A DNA stretch of 25,203 nt, taken from positions 1 to 25,203 of the forward strand of contig JANXSE010000132.1 in the NCBI GenBank assembly GCA_025356695.1, read 5' to 3'. Below are positions 8,556 to 16,580 of the stretch, piece by piece (the stretch's first letter is position 1; each line of letters begins with the position of its first letter). The notes beneath the pieces are model-generated. The model ran no database searches. It was given only the letters and a program-made list of their open reading frames with translations, and was not told the origin of the DNA. The position numbers and the translations under genes were made by a program. The DNA comes from Betaproteobacteria bacterium. Lineage in GTDB: Bacteria; Pseudomonadota; Gammaproteobacteria; Burkholderiales; SG8-41.

Positions 8556-8708
8556 GGTGCGTATTTCCAAGTGAATGAAGGTGCCCCGATACAAGCAAGG
8601 ATCGTGACAGCTAACACGCCGATGACCTCTGCCCGCCTGCAGCCCCTCGTAGCACCATGCCGGCCTGATGGCGCACACAGTCAGTGCAGGCACTGGATGG
8701 CAAGGGTT

Positions 8709-9293
8709 TCAGCGCGGCTCTTCGTACAGCTCGATTTTATTGCCATCCGGATCGGCGACGTAAATCGTGCGGCCGTAGATGCCGTCGTGCAGATCCTGAA
8801 AAAATTTCACGCCGGCAGCTTTCAGGCGTGCGGCCAGCGCATCGACGCCGCTGACGCGAAACGCCATGTGATCGATTTGCGGCGCGCCGCCGGGCCCGCC
8901 GGTGGTCAGCGCAATGCCCTGTTTGAACGGCACGAAGGGGCGGCCGTCGGTGAGCGGCTTGGCGTTGCGCCCGGTGAAGCCCAGGAGCTCTGCATAGAAT
9001 TTTTTCGAGGCGTCGAGATCACGCACCTGCAGCAGCATATGTGCGAAGCCGAAAACCTTAGTCGCTTTCGGTGCGGGCGCTTTGGCCGGCGCATCGGGTT
9101 CGCCGGGTTCGTTATCGATGCCGAGGCGGCCATCGCGGCCCCAGCTTTCTTTTGCCACGTCGTGAATGATGACGTGCAGATGCTCGGAACCGGCGCCGGC
9201 ATGCTCCACCATCGCCTCAGTGATCGCGGCGACCAACCGCCGCTTCTGATTGACGCTGCGCCCCGGCCATAAATCGACTGTTACTACAGGCAT
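8709..9293 (-). CDS. Two-domain fusion: 4-oxalocrotonate tautomerase-like domain plus VOC (glyoxalase-fold) domain
   Basis: A 194-residue cytoplasmic protein made of two small enzyme domains. Residues 1-58 are a 4-OT-type tautomerase. After removal of Met the catalytic Pro1 is present (MPVVTVDLWPGRS), with Arg11 and a Trp at position 50 (KESWGRDG). The position usually held by Arg39 is His. A proline/alanine-rich linker covers about 59-80. Residues about 82-191 are a vicinal oxygen chelate domain with the expected metal ligand positions: HMLLQVRDL, IDHMAFRV and GNKIELYEE (His, His, Glu). Separately these families isomerise keto/enol acids and carry out metal-dependent dioxygenase, lyase or isomerase reactions. 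The fusion suggests consecutive steps on one intermediate. It lies 33 bases after the opine-dehydrogenase-like gene, in the same direction. The actual substrate is unknown. Confidence 0.9.
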   Translation of the reverse strand: MPVVTVDLWPGRSVNQKRRLVAAITEAMVEHAGAGSEHLHVIIHDVAKESWGRDGRLGIDNEPGEPDAPAKAPAPKATKVFGFAHMLLQVRDLDASKKFYAELLGFTGRNAKPLTDGRPFVPFKQGIALTTGGPGGAPQIDHMAFRVSGVDALAARLKAAGVKFFQDLHDGIYGRTIYVADPDGNKIELYEEPR

Positions 9294-9326
9294 AAGCCGC
9301 CTCCGTTGGTTCCGTTGTTCCGCGAA

Positions 9327-10412
9327 TCAGTGACGCACACGCGCCAGCAAACCCTTCAAATCCAGCCCGAGGATGCCCATCGCCGCGGCACCGCGGCCGC
9401 CGTCGCGATAATTCTTGCCGACCAGAATCTCCGCCAGCTTGAACAGATTGTCCGCCGCCGGCACAGCAACGCCGGCGATTTTCGCGATGGCCCTGAACGG
9501 CAGCAGGCCGTGACCGAAATCTTCCAGATAATAACGGTGATTGAGCGAGCCCGGCGCCTTGATGCGGCTGTTGGCGACACCCGATGCAATCGCAGCGGCG
9601 AAATCAGTGCTATCACTGACGTGTTTCTCGACCGTGCCGATGGCCTGCATTTCTTCGATCAGGTTGGGCAGCGTGTGACCGCAAGCGCGCGCCACCGCGC
9701 GCCGCTCGTCGTCGAGCGTGCGCATGACGCGCGCCACTCCCGGCGTCATGCCCTGCGCGTAAAACGTGTAATCGCCGGCGGTGGCCTCGATCCACGCCGC
9801 GCCGAGGATCGCGCCGGGGGGATGCAACACCATGTTGACGTTGGCGAGCCCCGAGGCCAGCACATCGACGACCGGCTTCGCACAGGGAAACAGTTGCACC
9901 GCGATCTCGACCGCGCGTTCGCTGCCGGGCAGTGCGGCGACGCGCACCTGCTGCGCACGCCCGCTAATGTTGACGCGCTGCGGCTGGCTCTTGCGCGCAA
10001 CGTAGGTCAGTGTGGAAAACTCCGCCACCGGCGGCACATCGGCGCGCTGCTTTTTGAATGCGGTTTCGAATTCGAGCGCGCCGCCGGTGTGGCCCGGGTT
10101 GAGGATGACCGGCACATCGGCGCGCGCACCGGCCTGAGCCAATGCAATCGCCACCGCGGCGTGTGAAATCGTCGGCAGGGCAATCACCAGCGCAGCGCAG
10201 CCGTCGATCGCTGCGCGCAGATCGGCGGTGATCAGCAGTGGCCTGGCGAGACCTGTGCCGAATACGCCTTCGTGTTCAACGCCGCCGAGGCGCTGAAACG
10301 GTTCCAACGTGGCGGCCGAGCGGTTCCACAGCTGGACTTCGTGACCGGCCTGCGTGAGTTCGACGACCGCCGAAGCACCGCCCGCCCCTGCACCGAGAAC
10401 GGCAACGCGCAT
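9327..10412 (-). CDS. Opine dehydrogenase-like protein (NAD/NADP octopine/nopaline dehydrogenase family)
   Basis: A 361-residue cytoplasmic oxidoreductase. The ATG at 10412 was chosen because the Rossmann motif MRVAVLGAGAGG then lies at the very N-terminus, as is usual. The frame could extend to 10466, but that part runs through the end of the upstream gene. The stop of the upstream M24 gene and this ATG share one base (TGATG), indicating coupled translation. The C-terminal half carries the all-helical octopine dehydrogenase domain, seen in NMVLHPPGAILGAAWIE and the following VARVMRTLDDERRAVA. Family members join or split an amino acid and a 2-oxo acid through a secondary amine, using NAD(P)H. 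Here a role in oxidising or forming a secondary amine in a catabolic route is likely. The substrate is inferred, not shown. Confidence 0.88.
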   Translation of the reverse strand: MRVAVLGAGAGGASAVVELTQAGHEVQLWNRSAATLEPFQRLGGVEHEGVFGTGLARPLLITADLRAAIDGCAALVIALPTISHAAVAIALAQAGARADVPVILNPGHTGGALEFETAFKKQRADVPPVAEFSTLTYVARKSQPQRVNISGRAQQVRVAALPGSERAVEIAVQLFPCAKPVVDVLASGLANVNMVLHPPGAILGAAWIEATAGDYTFYAQGMTPGVARVMRTLDDERRAVARACGHTLPNLIEEMQAIGTVEKHVSDSTDFAAAIASGVANSRIKAPGSLNHRYYLEDFGHGLLPFRAIAKIAGVAVPAADNLFKLAEILVGKNYRDGGRGAAAMGILGLDLKGLLARVRH

Positions 10413-11545
10413 CAGCGTACCACCAGCAAACGATCGGTATTGGCGTAATCGGACAACAACTCGCAACCCGTTTCAGTCACCAGCATCATGTCCTTGTTCT
10501 GCATGCCGTAACCGTAACCGGTTTGATAACACAGCGGCTCGACGCCGAGCACCATGCCGGCTTCGAGTTGCGCATCACCGGTCTTGCCGATCTCCGGCGT
10601 TTTGCCGATGTAGGGGTCTTCGTGCAGATGCAGCCCGATGCCGTGGCCGACAAAGGAAATCGGCGGCAGCTTGAGCTCCGACAATTTGCGGATGAAGGCT
10701 TCGTAGATCACGCGGCAGCTGGCACCCGGCTTGATCATGTCCATCAGCAGGTATTTGCACTCGACGAGGTTCTGCCAGATTTTTTCGGCGTGCGCGGGTG
10801 CGCGCTGCACGACCGCAGTGCGGCAGACGCCGGCCTGGTAACCCGCGATCACCGAGAAAATTTCGACGCGGCAGACGTCTTCAATCTGCAGCTTGCGCTC
10901 GCTCGGCCCGACGTTGGGCAACTGGCTGCGCTCGCCGGTGGCGACGATCATAAGCTTGAAGTGTTCGGCGCCCAGTGTGTAAATGTTGCGCGTCATGTGC
11001 GCGGCGATATCCATTTCGCTGTCGCCCGTTTTGACGGCGGCCAGCGCATCGGTGATCGACTGGTCGGCGATACGCGAAAGGCGGCGCAGCAATTCAATTT
11101 CATCGGCGGTCTTGATCTGCCGGAGGCGTGCCAGAATCGCTTCATTGCCACTGAAGGTTGCCTTCGGCAACTCACGCGCGAGGCGCGCAAAATCGCCGGC
11201 CGGCAGGTAATCCATTTCGATGCCGATGCGCGCCGCTTCCAGTCCGAGTTCTTTGAGCTGCAACGCCAGCACGGCCATCGCGCTGTCGGTAAATTCGGCC
11301 CAGATGCGCGACGGCGTATCCGGCTCGCGCCGCTTGATGGTGGTCGCTTCCATATCAACACCGAAAATCGCCGCTCTGCCGTCGGCAGTGACGATCACCA
11401 TCGCATGACGGTGGCGAACCAGCGGCTGCGAGGGCACGACAAAGCCGGTCAGGTAGGCGAAATTCTCCGGCGAACAGGAGATCATGGCGTCGAGGCCTGC
11501 GGTCTGCATGGCCTTGACTTGTTTGGTGACGATTTCTGGTCTCAT
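10412..11545 (-). CDS. M24/creatinase-fold hydrolase with substituted metal ligands
   Basis: A 377-residue protein with the creatinase N-terminal domain (about 1-140) and a pita-bread C-terminal domain. M24 metallopeptidases use two Asp, one His and two Glu to bind two metals. Here the aligned positions read E228 (VEIF), G239 (in GYQAGVCRT), H301 (GHGIGLHLHEDP), E336 (GVEP) and K351 (NKDMMLVTE). Only the His and one Glu are therefore kept exactly. Creatinase shares the fold and works without metal, splitting a C-N bond of creatine, and ectoine hydrolase is another relative. A metal-free amidase or amidinohydrolase type activity is thus more likely than prolidase activity. The gene starts 2 bases after the stop of the enolase-superfamily gene and overlaps the next gene by one base, so it is firmly part of the operon. 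Confidence 0.88.
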   Translation of the reverse strand: MRPEIVTKQVKAMQTAGLDAMISCSPENFAYLTGFVVPSQPLVRHRHAMVIVTADGRAAIFGVDMEATTIKRREPDTPSRIWAEFTDSAMAVLALQLKELGLEAARIGIEMDYLPAGDFARLARELPKATFSGNEAILARLRQIKTADEIELLRRLSRIADQSITDALAAVKTGDSEMDIAAHMTRNIYTLGAEHFKLMIVATGERSQLPNVGPSERKLQIEDVCRVEIFSVIAGYQAGVCRTAVVQRAPAHAEKIWQNLVECKYLLMDMIKPGASCRVIYEAFIRKLSELKLPPISFVGHGIGLHLHEDPYIGKTPEIGKTGDAQLEAGMVLGVEPLCYQTGYGYGMQNKDMMLVTETGCELLSDYANTDRLLVVR

Positions 11546-11547
11546 GG

Positions 11548-12708
11548 CTACGCGGTCGTACGATATTTTTCGATTTTGGCCTCATCCACCGCGATGCCCA
11601 TGCCTGGCGTCATCGGCACTTCGATCGCGCCGTCCACGAACTTCATCGGTGCGACGAGCAGATCGTCCTTGTAATAAATACCGGCGATGCGGTCGTTCTG
11701 GAACTCGGCCGGCGTCGACACCGGTATCACGCAGGACAATGTGGCCGCCGGCGCCGCAGCGGCGAACTGCACGTTGGCGAGATTGCCGACACCGGTTTCA
11801 ATCGAGCCATTGACGTTGCAGACGATGCCCGCCGCGCGGCATACCGCGGCGACTTCCATTGCGCGATAGAGCCCGCCGGGTTTGGTGGTGTAAATCGAGA
11901 TGATGTCGATCGCGTGCTGTTCGGCGATCTGGATTGCATCGTGCGCATTCCACGCCGACTCGTCGGCCATCACCGGCGTATCCAGAGCGCGCGCAACTTC
12001 GGCAATGCGTTCAATCCCCATGCACGGCTGCTCGGCGTACTTGAGGCGCTGCTTTTCCATTTCGCGCAGGATCACGACTGCTTCACCCGGCGTTTTGTAG
12101 CCTTCGTTGGCATCAACGCAGATGTCGACATCGGGCCCCGCGGCATTGCGCACTGCACGCACCATGTCGATGTCGCGTTTGGCATCGACACCGATCTTGA
12201 CCTTGATAGTCCTGATGCCTTCCTTGACGACCTGTGCGACTTCCTTCTCCGCGTCGGCAATCGCAATCAAGCCGATCGAGTGCGTCACCGGCACGCGCGC
12301 GCGCGCGCAGCCGCCCAACAGCGTGTGCACCGGCACGTTGAGCGTTTTTCCGGCCAGATCGTAGGCGGCGAATTCAACCGCCGACTTCGCATACGGATAA
12401 CCCTTGATCACCGCATCCATGCGTGCGTGCAGCTCGACGATATTGCACGCATCAACGCCCTTCACCGCCGGCGCGAGATACCGCGCGATGATGAGTTCGA
12501 CGATGGCCGCCGATTCGCCGAAGTAACGGCCGAATTCGCCGCCCCAGTCTTTCAGCGCGGCCGCCTCACCCCAGCCGATGCGGCCGTCTGCGTCGGTCAT
12601 TTTGGTCAGAATGTAGCGGCCGATCGGTTCGGTCAGGCCGGTCCATTTGTGTTCGCGCCGTGTCGGCAGTTGCACGACGACGGTTTCGAGGGAAACGATG
12701 CGGCTCAC
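11548..12708 (-). CDS. Mandelate racemase / muconate lactonizing enzyme family protein (enolase superfamily)
   Basis: A 386-residue cytoplasmic enzyme that should abstract a proton next to a carboxylate with Mg2+ help. The start is a GTG at 12708, with little Shine-Dalgarno sequence. The MLE-subgroup catalytic pattern is complete: K169-V-K171 on the second strand, metal ligands D199 (VDANEGY), E226 (YAEQP) and D249 (MADES), and K276 (TTKPGGL) on the opposite side. The N-terminal capping domain covers about 1-125. Members of this subgroup include muconate cycloisomerase, dipeptide epimerases, o-succinylbenzoate synthase and N-acylamino acid racemases, so the reaction cannot be fixed. Together with the downstream opine-dehydrogenase and creatinase-like genes, an amino acid derivative is a reasonable substrate guess. 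It follows the molybdenum subunit gene after 92 bases. Confidence 0.92.
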   Translation of the reverse strand: MSRIVSLETVVVQLPTRREHKWTGLTEPIGRYILTKMTDADGRIGWGEAAALKDWGGEFGRYFGESAAIVELIIARYLAPAVKGVDACNIVELHARMDAVIKGYPYAKSAVEFAAYDLAGKTLNVPVHTLLGGCARARVPVTHSIGLIAIADAEKEVAQVVKEGIRTIKVKIGVDAKRDIDMVRAVRNAAGPDVDICVDANEGYKTPGEAVVILREMEKQRLKYAEQPCMGIERIAEVARALDTPVMADESAWNAHDAIQIAEQHAIDIISIYTTKPGGLYRAMEVAAVCRAAGIVCNVNGSIETGVGNLANVQFAAAAPAATLSCVIPVSTPAEFQNDRIAGIYYKDDLLVAPMKFVDGAIEVPMTPGMGIAVDEAKIEKYRTTA

Positions 12709-12800
12709 GTTGTGCCCGTGACAATAGTGGTTTGAAAAATGGTGGGTTGTTGCAATGGAAACTACGTCTGCAGTTTATCGGTGATGCAGTGGTGGTGCAA

Positions 12801-15098
12801 TCACGCAACCCCGGGACTGCGGGCGTTTTGGATCATCTGCCAGACGCGCGCCGGCGACAGCGGCAAGGCGTTGGGCTGCACGCCGAACGACGACAGCGCC
12901 GAGGCCACGGCATTGGCAATCACACCGCCGACCGGAATGATGCCGCCCTCGCCCGCGCCCTTGACGCCGAGCGGATTGAGCGGCGATGGATACTGTTCAA
13001 GCGCAATCGAGCGGATACGCGGAAAATCGACCGCACAGGGAATCAGATACGCCGCCAGCGAGCCGGTCTGCAACTGGCCCTCGTCGTCGTAAACCATGCC
13101 TTCGAGCAGGGTGCCGCCCAGCCCCTGCACGATGGCGCCGACGGTCTGGCCGTGCAGCGTGTTCGGGTTCAGGATGCGGCCGACATCCTCAACGGCGACG
13201 TAGTCGAGGATTTCAATCCGGCCGGTCTGTGCATCAACCGTGATATGCGCGGCGTGTGTGCCGTAGCTGTAGGTGCGTTTTGAATTGCTGAATGTTCCCG
13301 CGGCATCAAACCCGTCGGTCGAGAGCTCTGCGAGCGTCATGCGGTGCCGGCCGGCAATGACTGCGCGCAGGCCATCGACGATCGCAACTTCGTCGGCCCT
13401 GCAATCAAACCGCCGTGCAGCGGCCTCGCGGATCGTCGTTTTCAGATTTTCGGCGGCCATCAGAATAGCCGAGCCACCCATCACCGAAGCGCGCGAACCG
13501 AAAGAACCGAAACCCTCGTGGATGCCGGTGGTCGAGCCGTGATGCACGGCGGCGATGTGATCGATCGGAATTTCAAGCGCATCAGCGGCGATCTGCGCGA
13601 ATACCGTCTCCAGCCCCTGCCCGACCGCGGAGGCACCGACGGTAACGGTGACCATGCCCTGTGCGTCGAGCGCCATGCGCGCGTTCTCGCGCGGGCCGGC
13701 GGAACCGCCCTCGACATAACAGCCGAGGCCGAGACCATGGTAACGGCCGTCGATCAGCCTGCCCTGCAGCGTGGACTTTGTCTTCCAGTCAATTTCGGTC
13801 AGACAACGTTCGAGCGTAAGGACATATTCACCGCTATCGAATTCACCGCTGCCGCCATACGGCAACACCTTCGGCAGCGCGTACGGGATTTCCGCGGACG
13901 TGACGAGATTCCTGCGCCGCATCTCAACGCGGTCGATGCCGAGATCGGCGGCGGCAAGATCGATCATGCGCTCGCGGCAGAAATCGGTTTCGAAGCGGCC
14001 GGGCGCGCGATAGGTGCCGACCGGTGTTTTGTTGCTGACGTAGAGCGCGACGTCGATGTGTACATGCGGCACGCGATACGGGCCCGGCAGCAGTTGCGCC
14101 AGATTGCGCGACGGCGTCACCGCATTCGGCCGCGCATAGGCACCGAGGTTGGTCCAGGCCCGGCCGCGCAGGCCAAGGATGCTGCCATCACGACGGCAGG
14201 CAATTTCGAGTTCGCATTCGACTTCGCGCGCGTGGGTAGTCGCCATCAGATGCTCGCGCCGGTCTTCGATCCATTTCACCGGACTATTGAGGAGACGCGC
14301 GGCGAATGGCAGCAGAAAATCTTCCGGGAAGAATTCGCCACGCGCGCCGAAACCGCCGCCGATGTCGGTTTCAACCGCGTCGACCGCGTGTTCGGGCAGG
14401 CCGAGCATTTTCGCCAGCGCCGTGCGCACGAAAAACGGTACTTTGGCTGCACCGGAGAGCGTCATGCGCCCGCTTGCCGCGTCCCATTCGGCGATGAGGC
14501 CGCGCGTTTCCAGAGGCACCGCGGCGTGGCGGTGCACCTGGAAGGTTTCGCGGCGCGTGTACTCCGCCTCTTTGAAAGCCAGTTCGATGTCGCCGCGCAC
14601 GGCGCTCAGCCTTGCGGCCTGATTGCTGCCGCATTCTTCAAACAGCAACGCGGCACCGTCATCAAGGCCGCGGCGATTGGTAATGGCGGGCAAGGCATCG
14701 ATCTCGACAGCCACGAGGTTCGCGGCGTCTTCCGCGATCGCCGCGCTAACGGCAACCACCAACGCCACCGGCTCGCCAACATAACGTACTTTATCGCGCG
14801 CCATCACCGGCTGCACCACGCGATCGAGTGAAGGCTGCGATTCGGAGCGCACGGCGATGGTCGGAATGGTGTCGCCAAGATCAGCGGCGGTGATCACGGC
14901 GTGCACACCGGGCAGCGCCAACGCGGCGGCAGTGTCGAGGCTGCGGATGCGGCCGTGCGCAACTGCACTGCGCACCACCGCAGCGTGCAGCATGCCACCG
15001 CGCTTCAGGTCATCGATGTACTGGCCGCGCCCTCTGAGGAAGCGCAGATCTTCGATACGCTCGACGGGAGTCCCGATATAGGAATCCCGGCGCGTCAT
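12801..15098 (-). CDS. Molybdenum hydroxylase large subunit (xanthine dehydrogenase/CoxL family)
   Basis: A 765-residue molybdopterin-binding subunit of a heterotrimeric hydroxylase that inserts water-derived oxygen into a C-H bond of an (often N-heteroaromatic) substrate or an aldehyde. Seen are the N-terminal a/b hammerhead domain starting IGTPVERIEDLRFLRGRGQY, the cofactor motif DIGGGFGARGEFFPED (about 244-260), the loop GTYRAPGRFETDFCRERM, and near the end LGVKGAGEGGIIPVGG with the catalytic glutamate at about E717. The CO-dehydrogenase active loop with cysteine (AYRCSFR) is absent, so it is not a form I CO dehydrogenase. Its start overlaps the stop of the 2Fe-2S gene by 4 bases (ATGA), so translation is coupled. 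The order medium-small-large matches the Cox-type arrangement. The substrate is unknown. Confidence 0.95.
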   Translation of the reverse strand: MTRRDSYIGTPVERIEDLRFLRGRGQYIDDLKRGGMLHAAVVRSAVAHGRIRSLDTAAALALPGVHAVITAADLGDTIPTIAVRSESQPSLDRVVQPVMARDKVRYVGEPVALVVAVSAAIAEDAANLVAVEIDALPAITNRRGLDDGAALLFEECGSNQAARLSAVRGDIELAFKEAEYTRRETFQVHRHAAVPLETRGLIAEWDAASGRMTLSGAAKVPFFVRTALAKMLGLPEHAVDAVETDIGGGFGARGEFFPEDFLLPFAARLLNSPVKWIEDRREHLMATTHAREVECELEIACRRDGSILGLRGRAWTNLGAYARPNAVTPSRNLAQLLPGPYRVPHVHIDVALYVSNKTPVGTYRAPGRFETDFCRERMIDLAAADLGIDRVEMRRRNLVTSAEIPYALPKVLPYGGSGEFDSGEYVLTLERCLTEIDWKTKSTLQGRLIDGRYHGLGLGCYVEGGSAGPRENARMALDAQGMVTVTVGASAVGQGLETVFAQIAADALEIPIDHIAAVHHGSTTGIHEGFGSFGSRASVMGGSAILMAAENLKTTIREAAARRFDCRADEVAIVDGLRAVIAGRHRMTLAELSTDGFDAAGTFSNSKRTYSYGTHAAHITVDAQTGRIEILDYVAVEDVGRILNPNTLHGQTVGAIVQGLGGTLLEGMVYDDEGQLQTGSLAAYLIPCAVDFPRIRSIALEQYPSPLNPLGVKGAGEGGIIPVGGVIANAVASALSSFGVQPNALPLSPARVWQMIQNARSPGVA

Positions 15099-15580
15099 GG
15101 CGTGCCGCCCCGCTTCGGTGGTTTGTAGGCGGCGCGCGCTTCGAGTACCGCTTCGACAATGCCGATGTAACCAGTGCAGCGGCAGAGATTGCCGGAAAGT
15201 GCCTCACGAATGCGTGCTTCATCGCAATCAGGCTCTACGCTTAACAATGCGTGCGCAGTCATCAACATGCCCGGCGTGCAGAAGCCGCATTGCAGCGCGT
15301 GATGACGGCGGAACGAGGCCTGCAGCGGCGCGAGAATATCGCCATCGGCAAGACTTTCCACGGTTTCGATCTTGGCGCCGTCGGCCTGCACCGCCAGCAT
15401 CAAACAGGCACGTGCCGGTTTACCGTCGATGATCACAGTGCAGGCGCCGCACACGCCGTGCTCGCAGCCGACGTGCGTGCCGGTCAGGCCGAGCGTATGC
15501 CGCAGACAATCGACCAGCGTCAGACGCGGCTCGACATCGACCGCATGCGTTTTGCCGTTGACGTTGAGTTTGGTTTGCAT
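15095..15580 (-). CDS. Molybdenum hydroxylase 2Fe-2S subunit (CoxS family)
   Basis: The iron-sulfur electron-transfer subunit, 161 residues, carrying electrons from the molybdenum centre to FAD. The plant-type ferredoxin domain has cysteines C39, C44, C47 and C59 (GCEHGVCGACTV ... RAC). The C-terminal helical domain has C98 and C101 (QCGFCTPGM) and C133 and C135 (NLCRCTGY). All eight ligands for two clusters are present and the length is normal. It starts 2 bases after the stop of the FAD subunit gene and overlaps the large-subunit gene by 4 bases, so the three proteins are probably made in equal amounts. Confidence 0.96.
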   Translation of the reverse strand: MQTKLNVNGKTHAVDVEPRLTLVDCLRHTLGLTGTHVGCEHGVCGACTVIIDGKPARACLMLAVQADGAKIETVESLADGDILAPLQASFRRHHALQCGFCTPGMLMTAHALLSVEPDCDEARIREALSGNLCRCTGYIGIVEAVLEARAAYKPPKRGGTP

Positions 15581-15582
15581 GA

Positions 15583-16443
15583 TCAGCGCGGGCGCGACGC
15601 GGCGCGTTTGAGCGCGCGTCCGGTCAGTGTCTCGACCAGCGCGCGGCGGTAAACGGCAGGCGCGTCAATATCGTCGGCAGGATCGATGGCGGCGGCCGCG
15701 GCTTGTGCGGTTTGCAGGATGGCGGCGTCATCGATAGCGCGCCCGTTTAGCACGGCCTCGGCATCGGCGATGCGCTGCAACTGCGCGCTGGCACCGATCA
15801 CGCCGATATGCACATTGGCAGCGACACCGTCGTGCAAGTCGTAATAGAGCGCGATGCCGGCCAGCGCAAAAGCGCCGTGCTGGCGCGCGAATTCTTCGAA
15901 AGCCCAGCGGCGTGCCGCCGGCCACGGCGGCAGACGCAGTTCGGTGACGAGCTCATCATGCGCAAGTGAGGTCATCATCGGCCCGGTGAAAAAATCTTTT
16001 GCCGCGATGGTGCGTGCGCCGTTGCGGCCGACGGCGGTAATTTCGGCGTCGCAGGTCACCGCGATACCCGGCAGTTCGGCCGCAGTGTCGGCATGCGCAA
16101 TGCTGCCGCCGACGGTACCGCGGCTGCGGATCGGATAATGCGCGACGTAAGTGACTGCATCGGCGAGCAGTGGATGTGCGGTGACGAGGCGTTGGTCCGC
16201 CTCGATGTCGCACCACCGGACCCTGGCGCCGAGACAGATGCCGCGCTCCGAAATCGTAATCGTGTCGAGCCCGGGAATGCGGCGCAGATCGACCAGCAGC
16301 GACGGCGCGGCAAGACGAAACGCGAGGATCGGAATCAGGCTCTGCCCGCCGGAGAGCGGCAACGCATCTTCATGCGCGGCCAGCAATTCGATCGCTTCGG
16401 CGAGCGTCTGCGGCGCAGCGTAATCGAAAGCGGGCAGCTTCAA
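15583..16443 (-). CDS. Molybdenum hydroxylase FAD-binding subunit (CoxM family)
   Basis: The flavoprotein subunit (286 residues) that passes electrons to the final acceptor. Family features are the N-terminal FAD-binding stretch LPLSGGQSLIPILAFRL, the VDLRRIPGLDTI strand, and the IRSRGTVGGSIAHADTAAELP segment that binds the flavin pyrophosphate. The C-terminal CO_deh_flav_C-like domain ends in VYRRALVETLTGRAL. The only start that keeps the family N-terminus (KLPAFDYAAPQTL) is a TTG at 16443, as a stop lies a few codons upstream. A rare start codon on the first gene of the operon may limit its translation. It is the first gene of the minus-strand catabolic block, with 137 bases before it that could carry the promoter. 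Confidence 0.93.
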   Translation of the reverse strand: MKLPAFDYAAPQTLAEAIELLAAHEDALPLSGGQSLIPILAFRLAAPSLLVDLRRIPGLDTITISERGICLGARVRWCDIEADQRLVTAHPLLADAVTYVAHYPIRSRGTVGGSIAHADTAAELPGIAVTCDAEITAVGRNGARTIAAKDFFTGPMMTSLAHDELVTELRLPPWPAARRWAFEEFARQHGAFALAGIALYYDLHDGVAANVHIGVIGASAQLQRIADAEAVLNGRAIDDAAILQTAQAAAAAIDPADDIDAPAVYRRALVETLTGRALKRAASRPR

Positions 16444-16523
16444 GAACAGTGGTCTCTATTAATTTGATCAGTATGGTGGCGCAGGTCGCGCGATTGCAGG
16501 TGTGATCACGCTTGCAGTCGTTG

Positions 16524-16529
16524 AGTATA
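16524..16529 (-). promoter_or_regulatory. Possible -10 box for the catabolic operon
   Basis: On the minus strand the sequence reads TATACT, about 80 bases before the TTG start of the FAD subunit. It lies in the only sizeable gap ahead of the operon. The hexamer 17 bases upstream (AAATCG) is a poor -35, so the site would need an activator or may be chance. Confidence 0.3.
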
Positions 16530-16580
16530 GCACCGCGGATTTGCCTCGATTTCCTGCAGGGACCGGCCTCGTCAGGCCGC

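Noticed and set aside
8556..8693. 46-residue N-terminal extension of the second Bug receptor
   Set aside because: It would place a cysteine-rich non-signal segment before a perfect signal peptide that begins at the ATG at 8555.
7554..9272. 572-codon plus-strand frame
   Set aside because: It runs antisense through the Bug gene and the tautomerase-VOC gene, both of which have strong family motifs. Long antisense frames are normal in DNA of this GC content.
10412..11545. Calling the M24 protein Xaa-Pro aminopeptidase
   Set aside because: Three of five metal ligands are changed, so peptidase activity is not supported although the fold is the same.
13344..14831. 495-codon plus-strand frame
   Set aside because: It is antisense to the Mo hydroxylase large subunit, which is intact and motif-rich.
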